A stretch of 64,000 nt of DNA from an uncultured SAR116 cluster alpha proteobacterium (GCA_902622875.1 CACNRW010000001.1:62001-126000), one strand, 5' to 3'; shown: positions 50,461-60,441, counted from the stretch's first letter. The notes: a model not told the origin generated them from the letters alone. A program made the numbers and translations.

Positions 50461-50745
50461 ATGTCTAGAGTTTGTGAAATTTCTGGTAAAAATGTTATGA
50501 GTGGAAATAACGTCAGTCATGCTAAAAATAAAACAAAAAGAAAATTTTTACCTAATCTTCAAAATGTCAAATTCTTTAGTAAATCATTGGATAAATCTAT
50601 TAATTTGAAAGTAAGTGTAAGAGCTCTAAAATCAGTTGAAAAAAATGGCGGTTTAGACGAATATCTTACCAAGACTAGTAATAGAGTATTAGCCCCAGAA
50701 GCTATAGCTATAAAAAAATTAATATTAAAAGATGTCAAAGATTAA
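50461..50745 (+). CDS. rpmB: 50S ribosomal protein L28
   Basis: L28 is a large-subunit protein. The 94-aa product has MSRVCEISGKNVMSGNNVSH, followed by 'NKTKRKFLPNLQNVKFFSKS' and 'IKLSVRALKSVEKNGGLDEY'-like 'NLKVSVRALKSVEKNGGLDE', as expected. It has its own promoter and a GGGATTAAAA stretch before the ATG. It meets cobT tail to tail with a 17-base gap. Confidence 0.96.
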   Translation: MSRVCEISGKNVMSGNNVSHAKNKTKRKFLPNLQNVKFFSKSLDKSINLKVSVRALKSVEKNGGLDEYLTKTSNRVLAPEAIAIKKLILKDVKD

Positions 50746-50762
50746 ATTAAAGCATTTTAAAT

Positions 50763-52589
50763 TCATTCTTCATTAAATAATTCAGCTAATTGTTCTGTTA
50801 ATGCTCCGCCTAATTGTTCAGCATCAGTTAAGGTTACTGCTTTGTTATAGTATCTAGTAACATCGTGCCCTATTCCTATTGCTACCAATTCAATAGGTGA
50901 TTTGCTTTCAATAAAAGAAATTACTTGTTTTAAGTGAAGTTCTAAATAGTTTCCACTATTTGAAGATAATGTGGTGTCATCAACTGGTGCTCCATCACTT
51001 ATTACCATAAGAATTTTTCTATCTTCTAACCTTCCTAGTAATCTTTCATGGGCCCAGATTAATGCCTCGCCATCTATGTTTTCCTTTAAAATACCTTCTT
51101 TTAGCATTAATCCAAGAGAATATTTTGATCTCCTCCATGGAGCATCTGCTGGTTTATATATTATATGTCTTAAGTCGTTCAATCTGCCGGGGTAAGACGG
51201 TTTACCTACATTAATCCATTCTTCTCTTGATTGTCCTCCTTTCCAAGCTTTAGTAGTGAAGCCAAGAATTTCAACCTTTACACCACATCTTTCAAGTGTT
51301 CTTGCCATGATATCAGCACAAATAGCAGCAATTGTAATTGGACGGCCTCTCATAGATCCAGAATTATCTATTAATAATGTCACGATTGTGTCTCTAAATT
51401 TCATATCTTTTTCTTGTTTGTAAGAAAGGGGAAACAAGGGTTGAGTAATTATTCGTGACAATTTAGAGGCATCTAGCATTCCTTCTTCAAGATCGAAATT
51501 CCAAGACCTATTTTGTTTAGCTTGTAATTTTCTTTGTAGCTTATTGGCTAATCGTGCAATAGCTCCTTGTAGTGTTTCCAATTGTTTATCTAAAGTGCCT
51601 CTTAGCCTATTTAATTCGTCCTCCTCGCAAAGATCTATAGCATTAACAATTTCGTCATATTTTGTAGAGAAAACTTTATAATTATAGTTAATATTACTTT
51701 TACTTTGGTTATGACCAGAAAGAGGATTAGATGCTATCTCACCTTCACTTTCACCATCTTGGTCTTCTGAATCGGCATCTTGCGCTTCGCCATTTATTTC
51801 TCCATCTTCATCTTGTGCTTCACTCCCGCCGTCTAAGCCTGCATCTTCATCGTCGTCACTTTCACTTTGAGCAGAAGAATTATCATCTTCACTTTCATCT
51901 GTGTTACTTTCATCAGTGTCGTCTTCTTTTTCACCAGAATTATTTTGATCTGTTTCACCTATGTCTGCTTGCAGAGCAGTCAACAATTCTTTAGTTTTTT
52001 TAGCATAATTTTCCTGATCATCGGTCTTTTCTGCTAATTGATTGAGTAAATTCCCTATTTTACTATTGATCCAAGGACGCCATTTTTCTAGTGATACTAG
52101 TGTGTTTGTTGGTGATCTACATCCAGTAATTTTTTCTCTAATGACTAACTGTAATGCGTTGATTAGTGCTTCTTTATCATCTCTACCTGGTATAGGTAGA
52201 ATTGTTTCTTTAAATTTTTCTTCAATTAAATTTTGCAGGTTATTCTTTATACCAATACGATTTTTTGATCCTACAGTCTCTATACGAGAATCTTCTGCAA
52301 ATTGAAATATTTGAGATGATAGATCAGAAGATGGCAAATATTTATTATGCACGACGGGGTCATGATACTTTATTTTAAGAGCAATTTTATCAGCTTCACC
52401 TCTTAATCTAGAAAGCTGCATACTATCCAATTCTTTTAAAATTTGTGGTAATCTAATTTCTTTTGAGGATAAATAACTTGAAATCCCAGAGAATTTAATC
52501 TCTCTTTCATTGTCCAGATCTCCTGAAACAGCCTTTAAAGTAGAGGCAGTTGCATTTTGGAATTGAGCATTTTCTGATTTTTTAGTCAT
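50763..52589 (-). CDS. cobT: Cobaltochelatase subunit CobT
   Basis: CobT forms, with CobS, the AAA+ motor of the aerobic cobalt chelatase that inserts cobalt into hydrogenobyrinate diamide with CobN. Length 608 aa. The middle (about 210-290) is very acidic low-complexity sequence rich in Asp, Glu and Ser. The C-terminal third is a von Willebrand A domain with the metal-ion (MIDAS) motif [18 protein letters not shown] (about residue 400). '[20 protein letters not shown]' and '[16 protein letters not shown]' complete the VWA fold. It follows cobS after 8 bases. CobN is not in the window. Confidence 0.93.
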   Translation of the reverse strand: MTKKSENAQFQNATASTLKAVSGDLDNEREIKFSGISSYLSSKEIRLPQILKELDSMQLSRLRGEADKIALKIKYHDPVVHNKYLPSSDLSSQIFQFAEDSRIETVGSKNRIGIKNNLQNLIEEKFKETILPIPGRDDKEALINALQLVIREKITGCRSPTNTLVSLEKWRPWINSKIGNLLNQLAEKTDDQENYAKKTKELLTALQADIGETDQNNSGEKEDDTDESNTDESEDDNSSAQSESDDDEDAGLDGGSEAQDEDGEINGEAQDADSEDQDGESEGEIASNPLSGHNQSKSNINYNYKVFSTKYDEIVNAIDLCEEDELNRLRGTLDKQLETLQGAIARLANKLQRKLQAKQNRSWNFDLEEGMLDASKLSRIITQPLFPLSYKQEKDMKFRDTIVTLLIDNSGSMRGRPITIAAICADIMARTLERCGVKVEILGFTTKAWKGGQSREEWINVGKPSYPGRLNDLRHIIYKPADAPWRRSKYSLGLMLKEGILKENIDGEALIWAHERLLGRLEDRKILMVISDGAPVDDTTLSSNSGNYLELHLKQVISFIESKSPIELVAIGIGHDVTRYYNKAVTLTDAEQLGGALTEQLAELFNEE

Positions 52590-52597
52590 CTGGGGAT

Positions 52598-53608
52598 TTA
52601 AATATCTACGGTTTTGTCAATTTCAATTAAATCTCTTCCAAAACATCTTTGATAATATTCAGATACTATTGGACGTTCCATTTCATCGCATTTATTAAAA
52701 AAGGTTAACTTGAAAGCTAAATCTATATCCTCGACTATATTTGTATTTTCTGCCCACGTTATAACAGTTCTAGGAGACATTACTGTTGAAAGGTCACCAG
52801 AGATAAAGCCATTTCTTGTCAATTCAGCTATAGAAACCATTGATTTAATAGTTTCTTTACCTTCTTTAGTTCTAAAATTTGGCACTTTAGATGCAACTAT
52901 TTCTTCTTCTGCTTTTGCAGGTAGATAATTTAAAGTTGAAACAATCGACCATCTATCCATTTGGCCTTGATTAATCTGTTGAGTACCATGATACAAACCC
53001 GTTGTGTCACCAAGACCTACTGTGTTAGCAGTGGCAAATAATCTAAAGTTTTTATGGGGATTAATTACTCTATTATTGTCAAGGAGTGTTAATTTACCTG
53101 AGACTTCCAAAACTCTTTGAATAACAAACATTACGTCAGCTCTACCTGCATCATATTCGTCAAAAACAATTGCAACAGGATTTTGCAAAGCCCAGGGCAA
53201 AACACCTTCTCGAAATTTTGTAATTTGCTTGCCATCTTTTAAAACAATTGCATCTTTACCTACCAAATCTAAACGACTAATATGACTGTCAAGATTCACT
53301 CTGACGCATGGCCAATTCAATCTTGCAGCAACCTGCTCTATATGTGTTGATTTTCCAGTACCATGATACCCTTGTATCATCACTCGTCTATTATAACAAA
53401 ATCCTGCTAATATTGCTTTTGTAGTTATTTCGTCAAACAAATAAGAATCGTCAATCTCTGGAACAAATTTAGTGTTTTCTTTGAATCCCAAAATCTTCAT
53501 ATTCGTCTTAAAACCAAATACTTTTTCTGTATCAATAACTGAGGTTAGAGAAGTTGGGAAGGTTTCAGAGTTAAAGTCCATGTTGTTAGTTAAACTAACT
53601 TCGTTCAT
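52598..53608 (-). CDS. cobS: Cobaltochelatase subunit CobS (AAA+ ATPase)
   Basis: CobS is the AAA+ ATPase partner of CobT. Walker A is [20 protein letters not shown] near residue 77. Walker B is '[20 protein letters not shown]' near 145, and the sensor region '[20 protein letters not shown]' follows. The N-terminal part '[20 protein letters not shown]' is specific to CobS. Length 336 aa is normal. Behind a DnaJ-like gene and before cobT, as in most Alphaproteobacteria. Confidence 0.94.
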   Translation of the reverse strand: MNEVSLTNNMDFNSETFPTSLTSVIDTEKVFGFKTNMKILGFKENTKFVPEIDDSYLFDEITTKAILAGFCYNRRVMIQGYHGTGKSTHIEQVAARLNWPCVRVNLDSHISRLDLVGKDAIVLKDGKQITKFREGVLPWALQNPVAIVFDEYDAGRADVMFVIQRVLEVSGKLTLLDNNRVINPHKNFRLFATANTVGLGDTTGLYHGTQQINQGQMDRWSIVSTLNYLPAKAEEEIVASKVPNFRTKEGKETIKSMVSIAELTRNGFISGDLSTVMSPRTVITWAENTNIVEDIDLAFKLTFFNKCDEMERPIVSEYYQRCFGRDLIEIDKTVDI

Positions 53609-53633
53609 TATGTTCTCTCCAAAAATAGATTTT

Positions 53634-54167
53634 TTAAGTTTTCTGTGTTTTTGTAAATGATTTTAAAATAATTTTATAGGCATTTGTTATATTAATAAAT
53701 TTATCCTTATTTTTAGAATTTATTTCATTTTGTACATCAGGATGCCATTTCTTTGCTAAGATTTTATATTTAGATTTAACCTCTTGTAAATTACAGTTAA
53801 TATCTAAACCTAACTCTTTAAAACAACTTTCTAGTTTCTTATCAACTACTTTTTCTTTGACTGACTTTTTTTGTCCATTAAACGCTCTAAAAGCTTTTTC
53901 AAAATCATGATTCAGATTTTTATTTCCAAACTTCCAACTTGGCCTATCCCAGGTTACAGATTTTCTTATTTCAATTTCTAATTCTTTTTCATTTAAGCCA
54001 GCGAAATAATTCCAAGATTTGTTAAAATGCTTTATACAGTTAATACAAAAATATAGGTATTCCCTTAAGTTTTCTCTTGATTTAGGCGCAGGATAAATTC
54101 CAGTTTCTTTACAATCTGGACTTGAACAAATTTTTTCAGTATTTTCATTTTTTTTAGTGTTAAGCAT
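53634..54167 (-). CDS. DnaJ-domain protein next to cobS
   Basis: The 177-aa protein has a C-terminal J domain (about residues 120-175): 'LGLDINCNLQEVKSKYKILA' with the HPD motif in KKWHPDVQNEIN. The N-terminal part holds two cysteine pairs (CSSPDC at about 15 and CINC at about 38) and 'HFNKSWNYFAGL', the arrangement of the alphaproteobacterial J-proteins located before cobS. It probably recruits an Hsp70 partner; a link to the CobST chelatase rests on gene context only. It begins 85 bases from the divergent bolA. Confidence 0.87.
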   Translation of the reverse strand: MLNTKKNENTEKICSSPDCKETGIYPAPKSRENLREYLYFCINCIKHFNKSWNYFAGLNEKELEIEIRKSVTWDRPSWKFGNKNLNHDFEKAFRAFNGQKKSVKEKVVDKKLESCFKELGLDINCNLQEVKSKYKILAKKWHPDVQNEINSKNKDKFINITNAYKIILKSFTKTQKT

Positions 54168-54252
54168 ATTTTTTTTTAGTTTATTATAGGATTATCTTTT
54201 AATACGTGCAAGATTGGAATTAGATTTTTAACTTAATAAGTGGTATAATATT

Positions 54253-54531
54253 GTGAAAAGAAAATCAAAAATTGAAAAAATAATTACAAATTTTTTTAAA
54301 CCATATTATTTTTCTATTTCAGATGTTTCTGAAGAGCACAGAGGTCACCAAAATTTTAGGGAGAATGTCGAGAGTCATTTTGAGATAATAATAGTTTCTG
54401 AAAAATTTTATAATAGAAATAAAATTGACAGGCATAGAATGGTCAATAAATGTCTTAAAGAAGAATTCCTATTAGATCTTCACTCAGTAATTATTAAGAC
54501 TTATACCATTGATGAATATAAAAATGTTTAG
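54253..54531 (+). CDS. bolA: BolA-family protein
   Basis: BolA proteins work with monothiol glutaredoxins in Fe-S cluster handling and affect cell shape. The 92-aa product contains 'VSEEHRGHQNFRENVESHFE' with the cluster-binding His and IDRHRMVNKCLKEEF with the family's RHR-x-V-N motif. The only usable start is GTG 54253. It lies three bases after a TATAAT (54244-54249), too close for a normal leader, so the mRNA may be leaderless. It is convergent with corC, 8 bases away. Confidence 0.9.
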   Translation: MKRKSKIEKIITNFFKPYYFSISDVSEEHRGHQNFRENVESHFEIIIVSEKFYNRNKIDRHRMVNKCLKEEFLLDLHSVIIKTYTIDEYKNV

Positions 54532-54539
54532 CTGAATAT

Positions 54540-55802
54540 CTAAATGCTTTTTGTTCCCAATTCGTTCCATAAACGTAATTGCGAAATAAAATTACCTTTT
54601 TTTTGTAAAATTCTAAATCTTATTTCAAAAAATCTAAACTCTTGACCAGGTTCAGGAATTGTTTTTGATTCATATAACACTAATCCAGCAATTGTATTAG
54701 CATTTTGGTCGGGAAGGGACCAGTTAAGTGATCTGTTCAAATCCCTTATTGTAACTGAACCGTCAACGATAAAAGATCCGTCAGGTTGTGGTTTTACACC
54801 TTTAACCTTAATGTCAGTTTCATCATCAATTTCACCCACAATTTCTTCTAATATATCCTCAAGAGTCACAATGCCTCTAAAGTCACCGTATTCGTCAACT
54901 ACGACTGCAAAATGTTCTCTCCTAGTTTTAAAGATTTCTAGTTGATCAAATAACAAAGTAGTTTCTGGGGCAAAATACGGTTGTATCATCAATTCAGATA
55001 AGTTTATTGAGCTCATATTTTTAAAGTTACGTCTTCTTAAATTTCTAAATAGTTCTTTTGCGTGAAGTATTCCAATAATATTGTCCGGATTTCCAGAATA
55101 AATTGGTATTCGAGTAAAGGGGCTTTCCCCTACCACTTTAAAAATCACTTCTAAACTTTCTTCAGAGTCAATCATTGTTACCGCACCTCTATGCGTCATA
55201 ACAGCTTCAATAGTAACATCGTCCATGTCCAGCATGCTTGACATCATTTTTCCTCGTTCTTTTCCTCTACTTTCGTTACCAGCATGTAACCTAATCATTC
55301 CTCTTAGTTCCTCAGTTTTTGCTTCATCATCTTCAACTACAGGGCCGGATACAATTTTGGCCAAACGTTCTGTTATAAATGTTGCTGGAGTTAGTAAAAA
55401 AATAAAAAGTCTAATTATAGGTGCGACTGTTAAAGCTAATTGATCTGCGTTGCTAAAAGCATATGTCTTAGGAATAACTTCAGCAAAAATTACAAGCACA
55501 ATTGTTAACAATATAGTTACAAATATTAAATCAAATTCTCCAAAAAAACTTATAGCAAAACTAGTTGCGTAGACGGAGGCAACAATATTAACAAGATTAT
55601 TTCCTATCAAAATTGTACTTATCATTCTTTCTTTTTTTGCTAAAATTTTTTCTATTGTTACAGCTCTTTTATTACCTTGAAGAGCTAACTCATGGATTCT
55701 AGCTTCGGAAACAGCTGTCAAAGCCGTCTCTGAACTTGAAAAAAAAGCAGATAAAACAATTAATAATAAAATATTAGTTAAAAAAATAATCAATTCTGGC
55801 AT
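54540..55802 (-). CDS. CorC/HlyC-family CNNM-CBS membrane protein
   Basis: A 420-aa protein with an N-terminal CNNM (DUF21) domain of about four membrane segments (about 5-150; 'LSAFFSSSETALTAVSEARI'), two CBS domains (about 205-325; 'EAVMTHRGAVTMIDSEESLE' and 'HFAVVVDEYGDFRGIVTLED') and the C-terminal CorC/HlyC domain ('SFIVDGSVTIRDLNRSLNWS'). The family is connected to magnesium and cobalt efflux. It starts directly at the end of aroB (stop and start overlap by one base), in the aroK-aroB-corC order found in Alphaproteobacteria. Confidence 0.9.
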   Translation of the reverse strand: MPELIIFLTNILLLIVLSAFFSSSETALTAVSEARIHELALQGNKRAVTIEKILAKKERMISTILIGNNLVNIVASVYATSFAISFFGEFDLIFVTILLTIVLVIFAEVIPKTYAFSNADQLALTVAPIIRLFIFLLTPATFITERLAKIVSGPVVEDDEAKTEELRGMIRLHAGNESRGKERGKMMSSMLDMDDVTIEAVMTHRGAVTMIDSEESLEVIFKVVGESPFTRIPIYSGNPDNIIGILHAKELFRNLRRRNFKNMSSINLSELMIQPYFAPETTLLFDQLEIFKTRREHFAVVVDEYGDFRGIVTLEDILEEIVGEIDDETDIKVKGVKPQPDGSFIVDGSVTIRDLNRSLNWSLPDQNANTIAGLVLYESKTIPEPGQEFRFFEIRFRILQKKGNFISQLRLWNELGTKSI

Positions 55803-56935
55803 TAAATTTCTTCATTTAAAAATTCGACTAAAACATCAACATCCATATTGTATTTTACAAAAGACTCTCCAATCTTCTTATTTAATATGAATGTAAGTTT
55901 GTTTTGTCTATTTTTTTTATCATATTTGAACTTTTCCATCATTTCTGACACTGAGAACGAAAGGTTTTTGATTTCCCTCAGAGAAGTGGGAAGCTTTGAT
56001 TTTTGAAATATATTAATAACTTTTTCCGTATCAGTTCTTGAACAAAAACTTAATTTATTTGAGAGTTTAAAAGCCAAGCATATCCCTATAGATACAGCTT
56101 CACCATGTATTATTCTTCCATCATAGTTACCAAAGGACTCTATAGCATGAGCAAATGTGTGACCTAGATTGAGAAGAGCTCTTTCTGCTCCTTCTTTTTC
56201 GTCGTTCTTTATAATTTCGGCTTTGATTTGACAAGATTTAGTAATTATTGTTTGTAACTTTTCTTTATCATGATTTAGAATATTTTTATGTTCCTGGGCT
56301 AACCAATTAAAAAAAGTAAAATCTTTTATTAATCCATATTTGATAACTTCAGCAAATCCAGCTCGGAACTCACGTTCAGAAAGTGTCTTAAGTATATTTA
56401 TATCAGCTAGAACTGCTAAAGGTTGGTGAAAAGAACCAATTAAGTTTTTACCTATTTTAGTATTTATTCCGGTCTTACCACCTACAGAACTATCTACTTG
56501 AGATAAAAGAGTAGATGGAACTTGTATAAAATTTATTCCTCTTAATAGAATAGACGCTGCAAAACCAGCAATGTCACCAACAACCCCTCCTCCAAACGCA
56601 ATTATTACACTTTGTCTATCAATTTTATACGCTAATACTTTCTCAATAATTTTATTTAGTTGTTCTATATTTTTTGTCTGATCGCCGCCTGGAATATCAA
56701 TCAATTTAACGGAAGAAGTTATTTTTTTTATAGATTGGATAAATCGCTCAAACAAATTGCTAGGATCATTATTAAAAGAAAAAATACTATCGTGAATAAC
56801 AATAATTTTTTTTTTATATATAAATTCTTTTAAAATTTCTCCCCCTTGACGTAGAAGATCATCTCCAACAATTATTGGGTATGACAACTTTGTTATATCT
56901 CGAGTTAAGGAAACATTAAAAATTTTTGACTTCAT
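55802..56935 (-). CDS. aroB: 3-dehydroquinate synthase
   Basis: AroB converts DAHP to 3-dehydroquinate, the second shikimate step, using NAD and zinc. The NAD-binding region is 'IAFGGGVVGDIAGFAASILL' near residue 115. 'FIQVPSTLLSQVDSSVGGKT' follows, and the zinc ligands are in 'FAEVIKYGLIKD', 'LNLGHTFAHAIES' and 'RIIHGEAVSIG'. Length 377 aa is normal. It lies 18 bases behind aroK. Confidence 0.96.
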   Translation of the reverse strand: MKSKIFNVSLTRDITKLSYPIIVGDDLLRQGGEILKEFIYKKKIIVIHDSIFSFNNDPSNLFERFIQSIKKITSSVKLIDIPGGDQTKNIEQLNKIIEKVLAYKIDRQSVIIAFGGGVVGDIAGFAASILLRGINFIQVPSTLLSQVDSSVGGKTGINTKIGKNLIGSFHQPLAVLADINILKTLSEREFRAGFAEVIKYGLIKDFTFFNWLAQEHKNILNHDKEKLQTIITKSCQIKAEIIKNDEKEGAERALLNLGHTFAHAIESFGNYDGRIIHGEAVSIGICLAFKLSNKLSFCSRTDTEKVINIFQKSKLPTSLREIKNLSFSVSEMMEKFKYDKKNRQNKLTFILNKKIGESFVKYNMDVDVLVEFLNEEI

Positions 56936-56953
56936 TTTGTTACTTTTTTAATT

Positions 56954-57505
56954 CTATTTAGATATTATTTTTATTATTTTTTCAATTATCTGGTTTTGAT
57001 TAAGTTTATCTGTATCTAACTGATCATGACAAAGTGAGTAGTATTTAATTCTTTTTTTTAAAAGTACAGAAATTGATTTTTTTACGTCTCCTCTAATCAT
57101 AGGTCTTTTGGATCCATCCCCAACCCTCTTGACTAATGTTTCAATTGGTGAGTTTAACCAAATTACATGTGAATTTTTTAACAAAAGTTTTCTAGTATTT
57201 ACGTTATCAAACCCTCCCCCACCTAAACTTATTACAGCACTTTGTTTTAATTGAGAAATATCAAAAATTAATTCTTTGATACTATTCTCTTCGGCTTGTC
57301 TAAAAAAATTTTCTCCTTTTTTTTGAAAAAGGTTTTTAATTGTATTGTTAAATTTTTTTTCAATTAATAAATCTATATCATAAAAATTAAAATTATAAGT
57401 TTTTGCTATTATACGACCAAACTTTGATTTCCCTGTGCCCATCATACCAATAAACGTTATTATTTTACTATTATTAGTATTAGAATACTTTTTTTTTTCT
57501 AGCAT
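56954..57505 (-). CDS. aroK: Shikimate kinase
   Basis: AroK phosphorylates shikimate. The P-loop is FIGMMGTGKSKFGRIIAKTY near residue 18. The shikimate-binding Asp is in 'FYDIDLLIEKKF', the Arg in 'FFRQAEENSIKEL', and the Gly-rich loop is 'VISLGGGGFDNVNTRKLL'. The lid contains 'GDGSKRPMIRGD'. Length 183 aa is normal. It leads the aroK-aroB-corC run, divergent from the small membrane protein gene. Confidence 0.95.
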   Translation of the reverse strand: MLEKKKYSNTNNSKIITFIGMMGTGKSKFGRIIAKTYNFNFYDIDLLIEKKFNNTIKNLFQKKGENFFRQAEENSIKELIFDISQLKQSAVISLGGGGFDNVNTRKLLLKNSHVIWLNSPIETLVKRVGDGSKRPMIRGDVKKSISVLLKKRIKYYSLCHDQLDTDKLNQNQIIEKIIKIISK

Positions 57506-57648
57506 AAAAATAAATTATCACATTAATTTTCTTGAGACATCAAATTTTTAGAAAATTATTAAATTATATGTTAAATAAATACTTAATGAAAATAGACAAA
57601 AACTCGCCATAATTTACTATTATGTTTATGTTTCTTATAGGATTAAAT

Positions 57649-57789
57649 ATGAAAAATTATAAATTTTTACTAATAATCTTTACTTTTATCGTTATAGGAG
57701 TGTTCGCTATAGTGACTTATGTTGATATGCCTGCTCCTAATAAATTAAAGAACAAAATCATAGACATTAATGATAAAATAGTAAGGTAG
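57649..57789 (+). CDS. 46-aa small membrane protein with DMPAP motif
   Basis: Too short for the ORF track. The product has one membrane helix (FLLIIFTFIVIGVFAIVTY, about residues 6-24) followed by VDMPAPNKLKNKII. I recall small alphaproteobacterial proteins with a helix followed by 'D-x-P-A-P' and a Lys-rich tail. The ATG has TATAGGATT upstream and the stop is 7 bases before the next gene, so they are probably cotranscribed. The function is unknown. The position between divergent aroK and the secreted protein gene is compatible with a conserved small gene. Confidence 0.65.
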   Translation: MKNYKFLLIIFTFIVIGVFAIVTYVDMPAPNKLKNKIIDINDKIVR

Positions 57790-57796
57790 TAATAAT

Positions 57797-59461
57797 TTGT
57801 TCAATAAAATTTTAAATTTTTTTTTATGTTATAGCTTTGTTCTCTTTTTAAGTGTAATTGAAATCGAAGCATTTTCTCAAAATACAAAATCAATTAAAAC
57901 AGATCTTTTAGAGAGTAGAAATAACTCATACATAAAAGTGAGCAAATTAAAAAAAACCTCCCTTGGTTCACTTGGCATTACAACAGACGCAAATAAAATA
58001 ATGGGTATAGACATATGGACTAATATGGAAGCATCCGATGTTACTGAACATTTAAATTATATTCCAGATATATTATTAAGTAAGAGCTTACACATTTTTC
58101 TAAGCGATTTGTATTTAAGTACCTCTAACCCACCGGTTGGAAATTCAGATGATATAATAAAATTTTTAGAAACTAGATTACTTAAAATTAAAAGTGGCGG
58201 AAAAAGTGAAAAATTATATCAATTAGTTACTCAATTGCCACAAGGTATAAGGTGGAAATTTTGGAAACGCTGGCAAATTGAATATGAACTAATAAATCGT
58301 CAAGATCAAAAAGCATGCCAAAATATTTATGAAATTTCTAAAACTAACACTGACGATTTTTGGCAGATGTCCAGAATTTTTTGTCTTGCTATTGTTGGTA
58401 AAGTAGACCAGTCCGAATTTGTATTAGACTTAATTAAATCAAGAGGTTTTTCTGACAAAATCTTTGAAAACTTATTCCAAAGTATTAAAGAAAATCAAAA
58501 AAACTTTAATCTTGAAAATGATAATAGTAAAATCCAGCCTTTACATGTCATTATGATGGATTCTTTAAAGATACCGATTAAAGCAAATTATATTGCGCAT
58601 TTTGGGGTCGAATACACAGACTCTCTTTTATCCCTTACTTATTTAACTCCTAGTGCAAGATCTTTTCTTTTAGACAAAAAAATGAATTATAGTTTTGTAA
58701 ATGCTAAACAAATAATTGAAAACTACAAGTCTGTAGCTGATGGCAATATAGATATTAAAAAAGCTTTATCTAACTATACAAAAAATCCAACTGGGTTAAA
58801 TAGAGCTAATGTTTGGCTAGCAGTCAAAACTATTAAAGATGAAATTAAAAAAGCAGAAACAATTATAAAATTTATTAAATTAGAAATTAAAAATGGAAGA
58901 TTTAGAGATGTTTCTGATTTGTATATTCCTATTTTAGAAAAGATAGATAAAGCTTCTTTGACTAAGGAAATAAATAATTCAATAGTTAAACTAAATATCT
59001 TATCTAAACCAAACTTGTACCCTGATAATAGTTTAGCAAATATCATTATGTTAAATAAAAATAAGAATTGGGATTGGGAATTAATATTAAAAGAAAAAGC
59101 GTGGCCTATCATTCCAATTATTGAAAAATCAGGAATGAAAGAACCTAACTCTATTAAATGGCTTGATTATGTAAATAGTTCTAATGAAATAAACTGGGAC
59201 GAAGATAGCTTAATTAAATGGAAAAATAGTTATAGTTTTAAAAACTTTACTTTAACAAAAGCGATAGAACAAGCTGCTAAAAATGATAAAAAGGCATTAA
59301 CAGTTTTACTTATAGCAAGATTAATGGAAGAAATGCCATTAGTTGATTTTGATTTAAATAATATGATGGTTATAAGATCTGCACTTTTTAAAATAGGTTT
59401 GGCTGATTTAGCTAATAACATCACATTTGAAATTATGACTTCTAAGTTTGTTAATTTTTAA
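57797..59461 (+). CDS. Secreted protein of unknown function before xerD
   Basis: A 554-aa protein with a signal peptide (NFFLCYSFVLFLSVIEIEAF, about residues 7-26). The rest is predicted mostly helical without motifs I can name; blocks such as 'LVTQLPQGIRWKFWKRWQIE' and 'ALTVLLIARLMEEMPLVDF' suggest a helical-repeat scaffold. A large exported protein of uncharacterised role is often found at this place, between aroK and xerD, in Alphaproteobacteria. The start is TTG 57797 with TAAGG about ten bases upstream; there is no ATG near. It lies 9 bases before the ORF-track start of xerD. Confidence 0.72.
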   Translation: MFNKILNFFLCYSFVLFLSVIEIEAFSQNTKSIKTDLLESRNNSYIKVSKLKKTSLGSLGITTDANKIMGIDIWTNMEASDVTEHLNYIPDILLSKSLHIFLSDLYLSTSNPPVGNSDDIIKFLETRLLKIKSGGKSEKLYQLVTQLPQGIRWKFWKRWQIEYELINRQDQKACQNIYEISKTNTDDFWQMSRIFCLAIVGKVDQSEFVLDLIKSRGFSDKIFENLFQSIKENQKNFNLENDNSKIQPLHVIMMDSLKIPIKANYIAHFGVEYTDSLLSLTYLTPSARSFLLDKKMNYSFVNAKQIIENYKSVADGNIDIKKALSNYTKNPTGLNRANVWLAVKTIKDEIKKAETIIKFIKLEIKNGRFRDVSDLYIPILEKIDKASLTKEINNSIVKLNILSKPNLYPDNSLANIIMLNKNKNWDWELILKEKAWPIIPIIEKSGMKEPNSIKWLDYVNSSNEINWDEDSLIKWKNSYSFKNFTLTKAIEQAAKNDKKALTVLLIARLMEEMPLVDFDLNNMMVIRSALFKIGLADLANNITFEIMTSKFVNF

Positions 59462-59473
59462 TAAAGTTAATTG

Positions 59474-60427
59474 ATGAAAGAACAAAAAGATAAAAATTTT
59501 GAGCTTGTTGACCGAATAATAAATATTATTAGTTTAGAAAAAGGTCTGTCTAAAAATACCAGAAGTGCCTATAAATCTGATATCAATGTAGTTTTTAATT
59601 GGTTCAATGACCTTAAAATTAATGCATTAGAAGCAACAGAACAAAATTTTAGAGAATTATTTACTTTTCTAAAAAGTAAAAATTTTAAACCGAGCTCACT
59701 TAGTAGAAAACTTTCATCTTTAAAGCAATTTTATCAAATTTTAAAGGAAGAAGGTTTTATAAAAAAGAATCCTCTAACTAACCTAGAAAGTTTCAAAAAG
59801 CATATTAAATTACCAAAATCATTATCAGAAGATGCTATAACTCTGCTTTTAGATAAAGCAAGGTATGATTTTGAAAATGCACCAGAATCGTCACCCCAAA
59901 AAAATAAATGCCTACGTACTTTTGCAATACTAGAGATCTTATATTCAACTGGCATGCGAATTACTGAGTTATTAAACTTACCACTATCGGATTTTATAAA
60001 TCTAGGTGATACTTTACAAATTAAAGGTAAGGGTGATGTTTATAGAATTGTTGCTTTTAATAAAGAATCAAAAAGGGTAATAGATCAATGGCTAAAACAT
60101 AGATGTTCTTTAAATCAATCCACAGATAACAAATATATGTTTCCATCAAAAAATAGTACTAGACATATTTCCCGTCAAATAATATTCAAAGACTTATCTT
60201 ATTTATCAAAAGAGATAGGCATAAATAAAGATATTTCTCCACATAATATTAGGCATAGTTTTGCAACTCATATGTTAAACCGAGGAGCTGATTTAAGATC
60301 TTTACAAAAATTACTAGGTCACGCAGATATCAGTACTACTGAAATTTATACTTATGTAAAATCAGAGAGACTTTCGGGCCTTATTAAAGATGTGCATCCT
60401 CTAAACAAAATAAAATTTAAAAATTAA
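59474..60427 (+). CDS. xerD: Site-specific tyrosine recombinase XerD
   Basis: XerD resolves chromosome dimers at dif with XerC. The 317-aa protein has the N-terminal SAM-like domain ('LVDRIINIISLEKGLSKNTR') and the catalytic domain with the residues in order: Arg in YSTGMRITELLNLPL, Lys in 'LQIKGKGDVYRIVAF', His-x-x-Arg in SPHNIRHSFATHMLNRGADL, His in LLGHADISTTEIYTYV, and the nucleophilic Tyr in the last of these. ATG 59474 is used rather than the TTG three bases earlier. Placement before accA is common in Alphaproteobacteria. XerC was not seen. Confidence 0.92.
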   Translation: MKEQKDKNFELVDRIINIISLEKGLSKNTRSAYKSDINVVFNWFNDLKINALEATEQNFRELFTFLKSKNFKPSSLSRKLSSLKQFYQILKEEGFIKKNPLTNLESFKKHIKLPKSLSEDAITLLLDKARYDFENAPESSPQKNKCLRTFAILEILYSTGMRITELLNLPLSDFINLGDTLQIKGKGDVYRIVAFNKESKRVIDQWLKHRCSLNQSTDNKYMFPSKNSTRHISRQIIFKDLSYLSKEIGINKDISPHNIRHSFATHMLNRGADLRSLQKLLGHADISTTEIYTYVKSERLSGLIKDVHPLNKIKFKN

Positions 60428-60441
60428 GAAGGTTATTAAGT

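Noticed and set aside
51731-51994. Histidine/leucine-rich 87-aa ORF opposite cobT
   Set aside because: It is the antisense of CobT's Asp/Glu-rich segment; the composition follows directly from that.
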